Shown piece after piece: positions 8,188 through 16,920 of a DNA stretch of 64,000 bases (positions are counted from its first letter, which is position 1; every line of letters begins with the position of its first letter). The notes below the pieces were generated by a model. That model was not told the origin of the DNA, did no database searches, and worked only from the letters and a program-made list of their open reading frames with translations. Source of the stretch: Spirochaetales bacterium (GTDB lineage Bacteria; Spirochaetota; Spirochaetia; DSM-2461); contig JAQQAP010000019.1 of assembly GCA_028533045.1 (NCBI GenBank), forward strand, positions 1 through 64,000, given 5' to 3'. The translations under genes were made by a program, and so were the position numbers.

Positions 8188-8910
8188 CTAAAAGTGCAGA
8201 AATTTCCTGAGTCGGGAGTGGCTGAACCGGGGGGACTGGACGTAGAAGAGAAGCAGGGCGGTGGGGATTAGGACGCTAAGGACGATGAGGGACCAGCCCA
8301 GGCGGTGTGAACTGTGGTAGTGGGCCTGAAGTATGAAGTCGATGACGGCGCAGAGGAAGGCGATGGCCAGTAGAATGATTCCCGCCACGTTGGCTCCTTT
8401 GTCTTTGAGGCTGCGGATGCGGTTGACGGCGGCGCTGACGATGAGGGTGGAGCCGGTGAGGATGGGCAGGGCGACGGGGATGGCCCAGCTGTGGTTGCCG
8501 GCGATGAGGCCTATGATGTAGATGAGTGCGAGTATGTCCAGATGAACCAGGGCGGTAAAGACGTAGGGCCGCTTCCAGGAGAAGAGGCTGATGAGGGTGA
8601 TGAACCAGGCTCCTGTGAGGGAGGCGATGACGTAGGAGGACCAGGTGATCCGCCGGTTGATGAAGTAGTCGATGGCGGCTATAAGCAGCAGGGGAATGAG
8701 GATGCCGATGGTTGTGATGGTCCGAGCTATGGCCATTTTCTCGCCCATTGTGAGGGGCGGGACGGGGGGTGAGCCGGCGGCTTCTGACGGATAGGGACCG
8801 GAGGGGCCGACCTGTCCGTCGGGGAGAATCTTCTGAATGGGGGTTTGGCAGAGGGGGCATTTTTTTACGTCCTCTTCTACTTCCACTCCGCACTGGGAAC
8901 AATAGGGCAT
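8188..8910 (-). CDS. Zinc-ribbon membrane protein (DUF6320-like)
   Basis: The 240-residue product starts with a zinc ribbon, MPYCSQCGVEVEEDVKKCPLCQTPI, whose two CxxC pairs at residues 4-7 and 18-21 would bind one Zn, followed by a Pro/Gly linker and six membrane helices (residues about 65-225). I associate this layout with DUF6320 proteins that sit beside condensation-fold acyltransferases, as here: the acyltransferase gene lies immediately upstream (16-base gap), so the two probably form an operon. Function unknown; an acceptor or anchoring role for the acyltransferase is a guess. Codons are very rich in G and C, giving long open frames in other phases. ATG at 8910 follows AAGGAGAG. Confidence 0.75.
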   Translation of the reverse strand: MPYCSQCGVEVEEDVKKCPLCQTPIQKILPDGQVGPSGPYPSEAAGSPPVPPLTMGEKMAIARTITTIGILIPLLLIAAIDYFINRRITWSSYVIASLTGAWFITLISLFSWKRPYVFTALVHLDILALIYIIGLIAGNHSWAIPVALPILTGSTLIVSAAVNRIRSLKDKGANVAGIILLAIAFLCAVIDFILQAHYHSSHRLGWSLIVLSVLIPTALLLFYVQSPRFSHSRLRKFLHF

Positions 8911-8926
8911 CTTTCTCTCCTTCCTT

Positions 8927-10222
8927 CTATGATATATTGCTTTCCACTTTTACGGGAATTCCCAGGCGCCGGATTTTCCTAAAAAACTCCCGCTCCACCC
9001 GGGACGAGGGTGTGACCCGCCCGAAGGTGATGTTAACCCGGTTGCCGTAGCCGCAGACGCCTACTTTTATTTTTGTTTTCCCCGAGGGCGGATTGGGGGT
9101 AAAATGGATGCTCTTCACATGGGCCGCCACTTCCGGAGGCAGTGTGATCTGTCCCATATTGGAGAGAGTGGTGGTGTAGGTCGACTTCCCGAAGGTCCGG
9201 TAGACGATGGGGAGAAACAGATCCTTTAGGTGAACCGGAAGCAGCCGGGCGAGAAGGTTCATCTCCCCTTTGACATTTCTTGTGATCTGCTGGCTCAGGA
9301 ACTTCCTGTCCATATCGGTTCTCATAAAGTGCATTACCTTATCGCAAATTTCTTCAAAGCTGTAGCGGCCCAGGCGCGGGTCGATATAGGGTGTGACGCT
9401 TAAGAAGAAGTTTCTCATGGTGCGGGAGGGGAAGATTCGCCGCAGGTTCACGGGGATGCAAATGGCAATGGGGGCGGCTTTCCTTTTTCTTTCTCCCTCC
9501 TCCAGATCAAAAAGGTAATCCTGAAAGACTTCCATGAGAAGGGCGGTGAGGAATTCGGTGATGGTGAGGCTGCGCGATTTGGCTTCACGGGCCAGGTCCT
9601 CATAGGGAAGGGAGCCGGTGGTAACCCAGTAGACGCCCCGCGCTTCTTTGGGCCCGGGATACTGGAAGGCTTTCTGCTCCCGCCGGGGCTGGGGTATATC
9701 CTTGTCCAGATAGCGAACAAAGGCGTCTTCGAACTCCTCTCTGTGGGGTGTCTCACTTTTATGGAGGATTCCTTCATAGGGTTCCTCCCTTCCCTCTCCC
9801 AGGGCAGTGTATTCTCCCAGAAGAGCGGTAAAGAAGGTGAATCCTCCGGTGCCGTCTGTGAGGATGTGGGAATACTCTATGGAGATGCGGTTGCGCCAGG
9901 CCCGGACACGAAAGGGGAAGCGGGTGCGCTTACGCACAGCCATCTTCATGCAAGGATAGCGTGAGTCCCGTTCCGCCCGGGGAAGACGGGGCGATTCGTC
10001 AAAGTAGTACCAAAAGGCGCCCCGCATGAGGTGGACATTGTAGTAGGGAAAGCGGACCATGATATTTTCCAGGGCCCGGTTCAAACGGGTGACGTTGACC
10101 GTATTATCCATTCGGGCGGTCATGCGAAAAAGAGTGGTGTCCCGTTGATTCAGGAGGGCCGGGTAGAGTTTTCCCGCATTATCCAGTTTATACCAGCTCC
10201 TGGGCTTTTCCGCTTCGGTCAT
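8927..10222 (-). CDS. Condensation-fold acyltransferase (alcohol acetyltransferase-like)
   Basis: The 431-residue protein has the catalytic H-x3-D-G motif (HILTDGTGG near residue 125) and the late SNMGQ segment (TTLSNMGQITLP near 355) of the chloramphenicol-acetyltransferase/condensation superfamily, with length matching alcohol acetyltransferases and PapA/WES-like enzymes. It should move an acyl group from CoA or a carrier protein to an alcohol or amine; the substrate is unknown. The start chosen is the ATG at 10222, because an upstream TTG at 10258 coincides with a -35 sequence. It is divergent from the moxR operon and upstream of the zinc-ribbon membrane protein. Confidence 0.78.
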   Translation of the reverse strand: MTEAEKPRSWYKLDNAGKLYPALLNQRDTTLFRMTARMDNTVNVTRLNRALENIMVRFPYYNVHLMRGAFWYYFDESPRLPRAERDSRYPCMKMAVRKRTRFPFRVRAWRNRISIEYSHILTDGTGGFTFFTALLGEYTALGEGREEPYEGILHKSETPHREEFEDAFVRYLDKDIPQPRREQKAFQYPGPKEARGVYWVTTGSLPYEDLAREAKSRSLTITEFLTALLMEVFQDYLFDLEEGERKRKAAPIAICIPVNLRRIFPSRTMRNFFLSVTPYIDPRLGRYSFEEICDKVMHFMRTDMDRKFLSQQITRNVKGEMNLLARLLPVHLKDLFLPIVYRTFGKSTYTTTLSNMGQITLPPEVAAHVKSIHFTPNPPSGKTKIKVGVCGYGNRVNITFGRVTPSSRVEREFFRKIRRLGIPVKVESNIS

Positions 10223-10229
10223 ATAGGCA

Positions 10230-10258
10230 AAGGTAACGGCCTGGACCGGTCCTGTCAA
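10230..10258 (-). promoter_or_regulatory. Promoter ending 7 bases before the acyltransferase ATG
   Basis: TTGACA (10258-10253), a 17-base spacer, and TACCTT (10235-10230), then seven bases to the ATG at 10222. The spacer contains the perfect palindrome GGACCGGTCC (10252-10243). No ribosome site is present, so a leaderless transcript is predicted. Confidence 0.5.
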
Positions 10259-10285
10259 GTTTTTCTGGCTTCCCTAGCAAAGTAA

Positions 10286-10294
10286 TGGTATAAT
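10286..10294 (+). promoter_or_regulatory. Extended -10 promoter of the moxR operon
   Basis: TGGTATAAT matches the extended -10 consensus (TGnTATAAT) exactly. It lies 36 bases before the moxR ATG, leaving room for a leader with the AAGGGG ribosome site at 10319-10324. No convincing -35 is seen, which such promoters tolerate. Confidence 0.6.
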
Positions 10295-10330
10295 TCTCCA
10301 ACCCTTTTTGTGGGGTCCAAGGGGTTTTTA

Positions 10331-11272
10331 ATGGATAATTCACAGGCTAAAGAGGTCATTCGCCATATAATCGGAGAAGTCAACAAGGGCTTCCTGGGGA
10401 AAACGGAACAGGTGAAGCTGGCGGTTACCGCTGTGTGCGCCGGCTTGCATATACTGATTGAAGACCGGCCTGGGGTGGGAAAGACCACTTTGGCTTCCGC
10501 CCTTTGCAAGGCTCTGGGGCTGGACTTCGGCCGGGTGCAGTTTACGCCGGACCTTTTGCCTGGGGATATTACGGGAATGACGGTCTGGGATGACAAAAAG
10601 CGGGAGTTCCTCTTCCATGAGGGGCCGATTTTTCACCAGGCAGTAATGGCGGACGAACTGAACCGGGCGGCGGCGCGAACCCAGTCGGCTCTGCTCGAAG
10701 CGATGCAGGAGGGAACGGTTACGGTGGACGGCACCCGCCATGAGCTCCCCCACCCTTTTATGGTCATTGCCACCCAAAACCCGTCCCATTTTTCCGGGAC
10801 CTTTACCCTCCCCGAATCCCAGCTGGACCGATTCGGTGTCAGTTTTACTCTGGGCTACCCCGAAGTGGCCTGGGAGAGCCGGATTCTCACGGAGTACCGC
10901 AATGCCGCCCCCCTGGACAGCATTGGGACCGCCACCACGGCGGAAGAACTTCTAGAACTCAGAAATTACATTAAAAACCTTCCCATTCAGGATGAAGTAA
11001 GGGATTATCTGGTAAATTTTGCCTATCGCACCCGGAACACCCACCAACTGACGGCGGGACTTACCACTCGCGGGCTGCAGCATCTTCTGGCTCTGGCCCA
11101 GGCCTTTGCGGCCTATGAGGGACGGGACTTTGTCATTCCCGAAGATATCCGCCTGGCCGCTCCTTCCGTGGCCCGGCACAAATTACTGCTCACCCCGGAA
11201 ATGAAAATTGAACACCGCACGGTGGACTTTGTTCTGGACCGGATTTTTGAGGAACTTCCCTCCCCCGTATGA
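10331..11272 (+). CDS. MoxR-family AAA+ ATPase
   Basis: This 313-residue ATPase has the Walker A motif in EDRPGVGKTT (residues 44-53), Walker B in VMADELNRA, and the family's conserved LLEAMQEGTV and FMVIATQNP segments. MoxR proteins act as chaperones that insert metals or load partner proteins bearing MIDAS domains. The gene is first in a tight operon with a DUF58 protein (overlapping ATGA) and a transglutaminase-like membrane protein, the standard MoxR-DUF58-TgpA module, whose exact function is unsettled but is linked to cell-envelope integrity. ATG at 10331 is preferred to an in-frame GTG at 10310 because AAGGGG sits six bases upstream of it. Confidence 0.9.
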   Translation: MDNSQAKEVIRHIIGEVNKGFLGKTEQVKLAVTAVCAGLHILIEDRPGVGKTTLASALCKALGLDFGRVQFTPDLLPGDITGMTVWDDKKREFLFHEGPIFHQAVMADELNRAAARTQSALLEAMQEGTVTVDGTRHELPHPFMVIATQNPSHFSGTFTLPESQLDRFGVSFTLGYPEVAWESRILTEYRNAAPLDSIGTATTAEELLELRNYIKNLPIQDEVRDYLVNFAYRTRNTHQLTAGLTTRGLQHLLALAQAFAAYEGRDFVIPEDIRLAAPSVARHKLLLTPEMKIEHRTVDFVLDRIFEELPSPV

Positions 11273-12417
11273 AAATTATCTGGGAAAGACTGATTCCGTC
11301 ACTTCTTATTCTTGCCGTCTCTTTCCTGGCCGCCCGTTACCTGGGAATGGCCTACTACGTTATATTCCGGGCCTTCGCGGTTCTTCTGGTTCTTAACGCA
11401 ACCATGTTCTTTTTCTCCTATCACGGGCTTCGTTACAATCAGCAGTTCTCTTCGGAACACCTGGTGAGGGGCGAGGAGATTCACTATGAATTCTACCTTT
11501 TCCAGTCCCGCCTTACCACTTCCAATATTTTCCATATTGAGTTCCACTCTTTTAACAACCCCGAACTGAGCGATTTGGAACCCCTGGAATTTTCCCTCAA
11601 ATCCCAGGAGAAGAGGCACTTCTCCTATACCATTCGCGGGGGGACCCGAGGGATTTACGAGGTGGGGATCAGCCGGATTTACATGGAAGACTTTTTGGGA
11701 CTGGTACGCCTGTCACTCCCCCGCCACGAACGGACCTTTTACATTTACCCCCGTCTTTTCCGGGGAAAAAACTACCCCCTCAAGCAGACTGCCGACGGGG
11801 GCGACCGGGTCTGGAAAAAAGGCCGGGGCGGCGACGAGACAGCCTTTAGCAATTTGCGGGAATACAGGCCCGGCCTCCCCCTGCGGGGAATCAGTTGGAA
11901 ACATTTCGCCCGTTACGGATACCCCCTTATCCGGGAAAACGAAAGCTCCCTTAGGCCGGGGCATATTCTTATGACAGATCTGCGCTCCCTCGATGAAAAT
12001 CGGACTCAAGAAGACGGGGTTCTGGAAACCACCCTGACTCTGACCCGGCGTCTTCTGGATATGGAAGAGCGGGTTATACTGGACGGATTTGACGCAGAAG
12101 GCCCTTTGGATGTGAGTTATGAATCGGCCTTTGAGTCGTTCTACCAGTCCACGCTCAGTCTCAAATTCGACCGGCCCTATCTCCCCCGTTACAGGGAACC
12201 GGGGGAAGCGGTAACCCTGATTTCCGCCCTGCCCGAATGGGACCTGCTGGAGGAAGCCTTCTGGCAGGCCCGGGAAAACTGGCAGCTTGTAGCGCTTCTT
12301 GAGGGAATGGATGAGATACGCCGAATCTCTGTAAAGGCGGCTCTGAATTCGCTTATCGACAGAGGAGTTAATGTGACCATAATCGAAAAGGGAGATGAGT
12401 TTTGGAAAGAAAACTAA
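11269..12417 (+). CDS. DUF58 domain protein
   Basis: The 382-residue product begins with two closely spaced membrane helices (residues about 8-50), then a beta-rich region and the DUF58 core, seen as LREYRPGLPLRGISWKHFAR near residue 205 with its conserved Arg, Trp and Lys. DUF58 proteins have a degenerate von Willebrand A-like fold and are expected clients of MoxR ATPases. Its start overlaps the moxR stop by four bases (ATGA), and its end overlaps the next gene by 16 bases, so the three are translationally coupled. No direct catalytic role is known. Confidence 0.88.
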   Translation: MKIIWERLIPSLLILAVSFLAARYLGMAYYVIFRAFAVLLVLNATMFFFSYHGLRYNQQFSSEHLVRGEEIHYEFYLFQSRLTTSNIFHIEFHSFNNPELSDLEPLEFSLKSQEKRHFSYTIRGGTRGIYEVGISRIYMEDFLGLVRLSLPRHERTFYIYPRLFRGKNYPLKQTADGGDRVWKKGRGGDETAFSNLREYRPGLPLRGISWKHFARYGYPLIRENESSLRPGHILMTDLRSLDENRTQEDGVLETTLTLTRRLLDMEERVILDGFDAEGPLDVSYESAFESFYQSTLSLKFDRPYLPRYREPGEAVTLISALPEWDLLEEAFWQARENWQLVALLEGMDEIRRISVKAALNSLIDRGVNVTIIEKGDEFWKEN

Positions 12418-14369
12418 AAGCCCTCCTCTCTCCGGCCCTCATTCCCTTAATTCTCGTTCCCCTGAGCTACACGGGGCTTCATTTTCTCCTGGATAGCTCC
12501 GGGGGATGGATTCTAATGGCGTTTTATGCCCTCATTCCCCTTTTTCATGTTCTTGAAGGGATCTTTCCTCTTTTCAAAAGAACCTTTCATGGTATGGCAG
12601 TGGGAATCCTGCTGATTTTAGGTGTCTTTCTGGTGGGAGAAATCGTCGTTCTCCCCTATCAGGCCTACGAACTGTGGTTTGAGCTGCTTCCCTCCGGTCT
12701 GGTCCAGGGAAGGGTATCCCATCTCTTTGTCAAATTGGGGACCCTTCTTATAATTATGGCTTGCCGGGTGGCCTTTCGCTATGACAATATCTATTCAGCC
12801 TTCAAAAACTTTCTTTATCTTCCTCTCTTCTTTTTGTTCATTCTCTTCCCCTCTCTTCCCACGGCCCTCCTGTTTTTAGCGTCCCTTCTTTTTAGCCGTA
12901 TAAGACGGGATAATTACCGGGGCGTTCTTGTACTTTTTATGATTCTGATTTCGGTGGGACTCACTGGGATTAATACGCCCAAAAAAGGAGTTCCCTTCAT
13001 AGATAACAGCCCGGACAGGATGGTAAACTGGATGATTGATACCTGGCCCTCCCTTCCCCTCCTTTATGACGTTCCCCTCTATGGAGAGTCCTTTGACCAC
13101 TCGGTGGAGACGGGAGGACGCCCCGCTCTGACAGATCATAGTATTCTTCAGATTGAAGGGCCGCCGGGAGAACAGCTCTACCTTAGGACGGGCGTTGCGG
13201 CCCAACCGGGCGAGGGGGGAGATTCGCTGCCCTTGCAAAACTTTGCTTCCATTGCAGACACCAACACGGCAAATATGTCCTTTTTCACTGTTCAGGTGGC
13301 TGCGGACTTTATTAACCTGATTCCCTACTCGGAAAACTCGGAAATAATGGAGTTGGACGGAAAAAAATACTCCCTTCCCACCAAGAGCTGGTCCCTGAAG
13401 CCGGACCCTCCCCTTTTCCACGGGGACATGTACACCCTCTATCAGGAGCGGGAAGAACAGGTGGAAATGGCCCGCCCAGGATTCGATTTTTCTCCTTATC
13501 TGAAGCAATTCCATGAGCCGACGGAGCAGTTTTTGACTCTGGCCGAGACTTTTAGCGGGACAGACCAATGGAAAACGGCGGAGATGATTCGGGACTATCT
13601 GGCGGAGAACTACCTTTACACCCTGGAAACAGAAGAGAGCGATACTTTTACGGAGGACTTTCTCTTCCTTACCGGCGAGGGCTACTGCCTCCATTTTGCC
13701 ACCGCCTTTGCCGCTCTGGCCCGAGCACAGGGGATTCCCTGCCGCTTTGCCGAAGGGTACCTTGTCATTTTCCCCGAGCAGGAAGGGGAAGAAGAGGAAT
13801 TCGGGATATTCGAGGAGCGTATTACGGTGAATGTAACCGGGCTCTCCTCCCATATCTGGCCGGAGATTTATTTAGAAGACAGGGGTTGGGTCTCCTTTGA
13901 AGCGACCGCCCCCTTCTACCTGCCGGAAAGCCAAATTTCTGCGGATGATCTAACGGCCCAGCAGCTTAACAGCATTCAGAATAGTAGTGAGGAGTCGGAA
14001 GAAAAAGCGGGCAATGGACTGCCCCCCCTCTCCTACGGGGCGATTCCTCTTGTCATAGGACTGATTTGGGGGATTATCAAGCTCCGGGACCTGATGAAAC
14101 TTTTTGGCAAACACACCCTTATCGTTATCCGCCGCTTTGTCCGACGGGCCTGGCGGTCCGGAGTGGAAAGGCCGAATGAGATTGGCTGGGTCGATTGGGG
14201 CCGGCGGGTGACCGAAGAGCTCCCCGAGACGGGGAGGACCATGGAAGCGGTTATGCCCCTGATTCTTAAGGCCCGTTATTCTCCGGAGCCCTTTGAGGAA
14301 AAGGAGAAGGATGAGCTTCACAGGCTTTACCATGAGTTCAAGGGGATTTCAAAAGGGTCCGGGAAGTAA
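12402..14369 (+). CDS. Transglutaminase-like membrane protein (TgpA/DUF3488 type)
   Basis: The 655-residue protein has about six N-terminal membrane helices (to residue 190), a large extracytoplasmic region with a transglutaminase core, one more membrane segment near 550, and a cytosolic tail ending in a short charged domain. Catalytic residues are visible: C429 in GEGYCLHFATAFAALARA, H484 in SHIWPEIY, and an acidic residue E500 in WVSFEATAPF where many members have Asp. This layout matches TgpA-like proteins, essential in some Gram-negatives but of unknown substrate. The start is a TTG at 12402 with GGAGATGAG upstream, inside the DUF58 gene. It completes the moxR operon. Confidence 0.87.
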   Translation: MERKLKALLSPALIPLILVPLSYTGLHFLLDSSGGWILMAFYALIPLFHVLEGIFPLFKRTFHGMAVGILLILGVFLVGEIVVLPYQAYELWFELLPSGLVQGRVSHLFVKLGTLLIIMACRVAFRYDNIYSAFKNFLYLPLFFLFILFPSLPTALLFLASLLFSRIRRDNYRGVLVLFMILISVGLTGINTPKKGVPFIDNSPDRMVNWMIDTWPSLPLLYDVPLYGESFDHSVETGGRPALTDHSILQIEGPPGEQLYLRTGVAAQPGEGGDSLPLQNFASIADTNTANMSFFTVQVAADFINLIPYSENSEIMELDGKKYSLPTKSWSLKPDPPLFHGDMYTLYQEREEQVEMARPGFDFSPYLKQFHEPTEQFLTLAETFSGTDQWKTAEMIRDYLAENYLYTLETEESDTFTEDFLFLTGEGYCLHFATAFAALARAQGIPCRFAEGYLVIFPEQEGEEEEFGIFEERITVNVTGLSSHIWPEIYLEDRGWVSFEATAPFYLPESQISADDLTAQQLNSIQNSSEESEEKAGNGLPPLSYGAIPLVIGLIWGIIKLRDLMKLFGKHTLIVIRRFVRRAWRSGVERPNEIGWVDWGRRVTEELPETGRTMEAVMPLILKARYSPEPFEEKEKDELHRLYHEFKGISKGSGK

Positions 14370-14411
14370 GTTTTTTTATTTGACAGGGGATTATGGGAAG
14401 GGGGAAGAAGA

Positions 14412-15386
14412 GTGGAAGGGCAGAAGAGAATTAATACTGTCGATAGAATCAGGGGGCTCTCTGTTCTGTTAATGATTATAGCCAACGTCCTAAAGCCTTT
14501 TGACGGAATACCTCCCTGGATGAAACACGCCCACCCCTATGGCTTAACCTTTGTAGACTTTATTGCCCCGGGCTTCTTTTTCATGATTGCCATAACTTAC
14601 TCACTCAGTTTCAATAAACGGGTAGAAGTCCATGAAAAACAAGCTGTTTACCGTCATTTTCGCATGAGAGCCTTGTATATATTTCTCATTGGTACAACTC
14701 TCATGTTCATAGAAATGGTAGCCCCCTTTTCTCATGGATTTGATGTTAATATCTTGCAGGCCATTTCTCTGGCTATTCTGGTCTCACTTCCTTTTATGGC
14801 ACTCAAAATTCCCGGAAAGATGATTATAGGATTTTCCATTGGTCTAGGTGAACATATTTTACTCCGGTATTTAAATGGCTCCGATTATATGCTTAAAGAG
14901 ACCAGAGCTATGGGAGTTATTGGTTGGGTGGGCTTACTTTTTTTGGGACTCGCCCTGGGAGAGTTATTTTTCTTATGTAGAGAAAAAAATAGTTATAGAC
15001 CATTCTGGCTATTCAGCATTATTTACATTTTATTGGGACTTTTCTTGAGCCGTTGGATACCTCTTTTCCACTCCGCCGCCACCTTAAGCTACAATCTTTT
15101 AACAACTGGAACTGTTTCGATCCTATTTATTATTACCTACTCCTTAACTGAAGACAAAATACCTCAAAGAGGATTCTTTTGCGTTTGGGGCTCCAATCCT
15201 TTGATAGCATTCATAAGCCATTTTCTCCTGATTATTCTATGTAGATCCTTAATATACCTTTTTGATATAAGTAGTAGCTTCTCTTTCGTTCACATTATCT
15301 TTTTCTTTTTATATTTAGGATTAATGCAAAGTCTCCTCTTATTGCTCTTTAGGAAACAAATATTGATTAAGGCTGGTGGCAAATAG
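14412..15386 (+). CDS. Multi-pass acetyltransferase (HGSNAT/DUF5009-like)
   Basis: The 324-residue product has about nine membrane helices. The opening RINTVDRIRGLSVLLMIIANVL and FVDFIAPGFFFMIAITYSLSF fit the heparan-alpha-glucosaminide N-acetyltransferase catalytic family, which transfers acetyl groups across membranes to sugar amines using a conserved N-terminal Asp-Arg-Arg/Gly region. The acceptor is unknown. The start is GTG at 14412 behind GGGGGAAGAAG. It is markedly richer in A and T than the upstream operon, as is the XRE regulator that follows, so the pair may be a later acquisition. A TTGACA lies just upstream but without a matching -10. Confidence 0.72.
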   Translation: MEGQKRINTVDRIRGLSVLLMIIANVLKPFDGIPPWMKHAHPYGLTFVDFIAPGFFFMIAITYSLSFNKRVEVHEKQAVYRHFRMRALYIFLIGTTLMFIEMVAPFSHGFDVNILQAISLAILVSLPFMALKIPGKMIIGFSIGLGEHILLRYLNGSDYMLKETRAMGVIGWVGLLFLGLALGELFFLCREKNSYRPFWLFSIIYILLGLFLSRWIPLFHSAATLSYNLLTTGTVSILFIITYSLTEDKIPQRGFFCVWGSNPLIAFISHFLLIILCRSLIYLFDISSSFSFVHIIFFFLYLGLMQSLLLLLFRKQILIKAGGK

Positions 15387-15446
15387 GCAACTCCCGGTTG
15401 ATGGTAAAACAAAAAAAAGAAGGTAAAATACTCATAAGGAGTAAAT

Positions 15447-16118
15447 ATGGATCTGGGAAATAGAATTAACGAACTACGAAATAATGCCTGTCTTACACAG
15501 GAGCAATTGGCAGAAAAGCTGGATGTGTCCAGACAGGCCGTTACAAAATGGGAAAAAAACGATTCTACTCCAGATATCAGTAAAATCATTGAACTAAGCA
15601 ATGTATTTGGAGTTTCAACAGATTACCTCATTAAGGGAAAGCAGAAGTACTGGAGTTCTGATAAGAACAAAAAGGATGATTTAGAACCAATAAAATCTTT
15701 TTTATGCGCTGCTAAAACAAATACTTATGCCGCTAAAGCAGCAGAGATAGAGTCCTCCCGATGGCATTCCCATGATTTATCCTATGAAGAAGGAAGATAC
15801 TCATACTTGGATTCCTATTTCGGCGGGGAAAAATTCGCCGGAGAAGAGGTCTTATATGTAGATAGAATTCCTTTTTGGTCTATGAATTATATCGGTAGAG
15901 TTTTGGACAGCGATTTCTCGAGCGATTTCCTCAAAGAGTGTTTACAGGCTGTAAATAAGGAAAAACCATTCAGAGGACCGGAGATATTCCAAAACGGGAA
16001 TTTTACCTATCACTGCAAAGTAAAGGGTGACTTTAACTGGTTTAACGGTGAGGAAGTGATTTTCTTTCAATCAAGAAAAGTATTTGAATGCCTTATCCAT
16101 GGGGGAATACTAAAATAG
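15447..16118 (+). CDS. XRE-family regulator with C-terminal DUF5680 domain
   Basis: The 223-residue protein starts with a clear Cro/CI-type helix-turn-helix (residues 5-60: LRNNACLTQEQLAEKLDVSRQAVTKWEKNDSTPDISKI), then a linker, then a domain starting near residue 80 with SSRWHSHDLSYEEGRYSYLDSYFGGEKFAGEE and later FRGPEIFQNGNFTYHCKVKGDFNWFNGEE. The latter matches my memory of DUF5680, found fused to XRE regulators in Firmicutes. The domain might sense a ligand. AAGGAG precedes the ATG by 7 bases. Low GC and the Firmicute-like architecture suggest transfer. Confidence 0.82.
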   Translation: MDLGNRINELRNNACLTQEQLAEKLDVSRQAVTKWEKNDSTPDISKIIELSNVFGVSTDYLIKGKQKYWSSDKNKKDDLEPIKSFLCAAKTNTYAAKAAEIESSRWHSHDLSYEEGRYSYLDSYFGGEKFAGEEVLYVDRIPFWSMNYIGRVLDSDFSSDFLKECLQAVNKEKPFRGPEIFQNGNFTYHCKVKGDFNWFNGEEVIFFQSRKVFECLIHGGILK

Positions 16119-16182
16119 CTCTCCCAATCCCATTAATCCCATAATTCCCTGTTCCACCCCTCTTACCCCTCCGGGCCGCAAA

Positions 16183-16920
16183 CTAATTGTACTTCAAAAC
16201 CTTGTTAAGGAAGCGGTTCACCCGGTCATCCCCCTGCCCCTCAAACAGCACGGCGGGAGGTCCCTGGGCGATGATTCCTCTGTCTCCCACAAAGAGCAGG
16301 TAATCCGACGCCTGCCGGGCAAAACCCATCTCGTGGGTGACCAAAATCAGCCTCATTCCCTCCTCCCGCAACTCTTCGATCAGATCGAGAACTTCCGAGG
16401 TGTATTCCGGATCAAGGGCCGATGTGGGCTCGTCAAGAAGAAGGAATTCAGGACGAAGGGCCACGGCGCGGCAAATGGCGATTCTTTGCTTCTGTCCGCC
16501 GGAGAGTTGGGCCGGGCGCTTGTGGGCCTGGTCGGCCAAGTGGAAGCGCTCCAGCAGAATAAGAGCCTCTTCCCTAGCCCGTTCCGGCTTGTATCCGTGT
16601 ACCTGCACTAGGGGCAGGGTGATATTATCCAGGGCCGTAAGGTGGGGAAAGAGATTGTACGCCTGGAAAACCATTCCCAGCCGCTTGCGGTACTCCCGCA
16701 AAGTCTCCTCACTTCCGTACTCCACCGGATGTCCATTAATGATAATCTCTCCCGAATCGGGTGTTTCCAGTCCGGCAATCAGCCTTAAAAGAGTGGTTTT
16801 TCCTCCCCCCGAAGGCCCGATAAAAACCAGGGAGTGGATGTCTTCCAATTTTAGGGACACATTTTCCAGTACCGTGAGGGAACCGTAGGTTTTGGTCAGA
16901 TTTTTAAGCTCAAGTGTCAT
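16183..16920 (-). CDS. Polar amino-acid ABC transporter, ATP-binding subunit
   Basis: The 245-residue ATPase has Walker A GPSGGGKTT near residue 34, the signature LSGGQKQRIA near 139, Walker B LLLDEPTSALDP near 160, and the H-loop THEMGF near 196. Sequence and neighbours place it with the polar amino-acid (PAAT/GlnQ-HisP) importers, energising uptake through the permease encoded just upstream, whose end overlaps this start by 11 bases. It is last in the marR-SBP-permease-ATPase operon. Confidence 0.92.
   Translation of the reverse strand: MTLELKNLTKTYGSLTVLENVSLKLEDIHSLVFIGPSGGGKTTLLRLIAGLETPDSGEIIINGHPVEYGSEETLREYRKRLGMVFQAYNLFPHLTALDNITLPLVQVHGYKPERAREEALILLERFHLADQAHKRPAQLSGGQKQRIAICRAVALRPEFLLLDEPTSALDPEYTSEVLDLIEELREEGMRLILVTHEMGFARQASDYLLFVGDRGIIAQGPPAVLFEGQGDDRVNRFLNKVLKYN

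Noticed and set aside
8276-8902. 208-codon minus-strand frame in another phase of the zinc-ribbon gene
   Set aside because: Arg/His/Pro-rich nonsense caused by high GC; the real frame has CxxC pairs and helices.
14382-14400. TTGACA upstream of the membrane acetyltransferase gene
   Set aside because: No -10 sequence at proper spacing.
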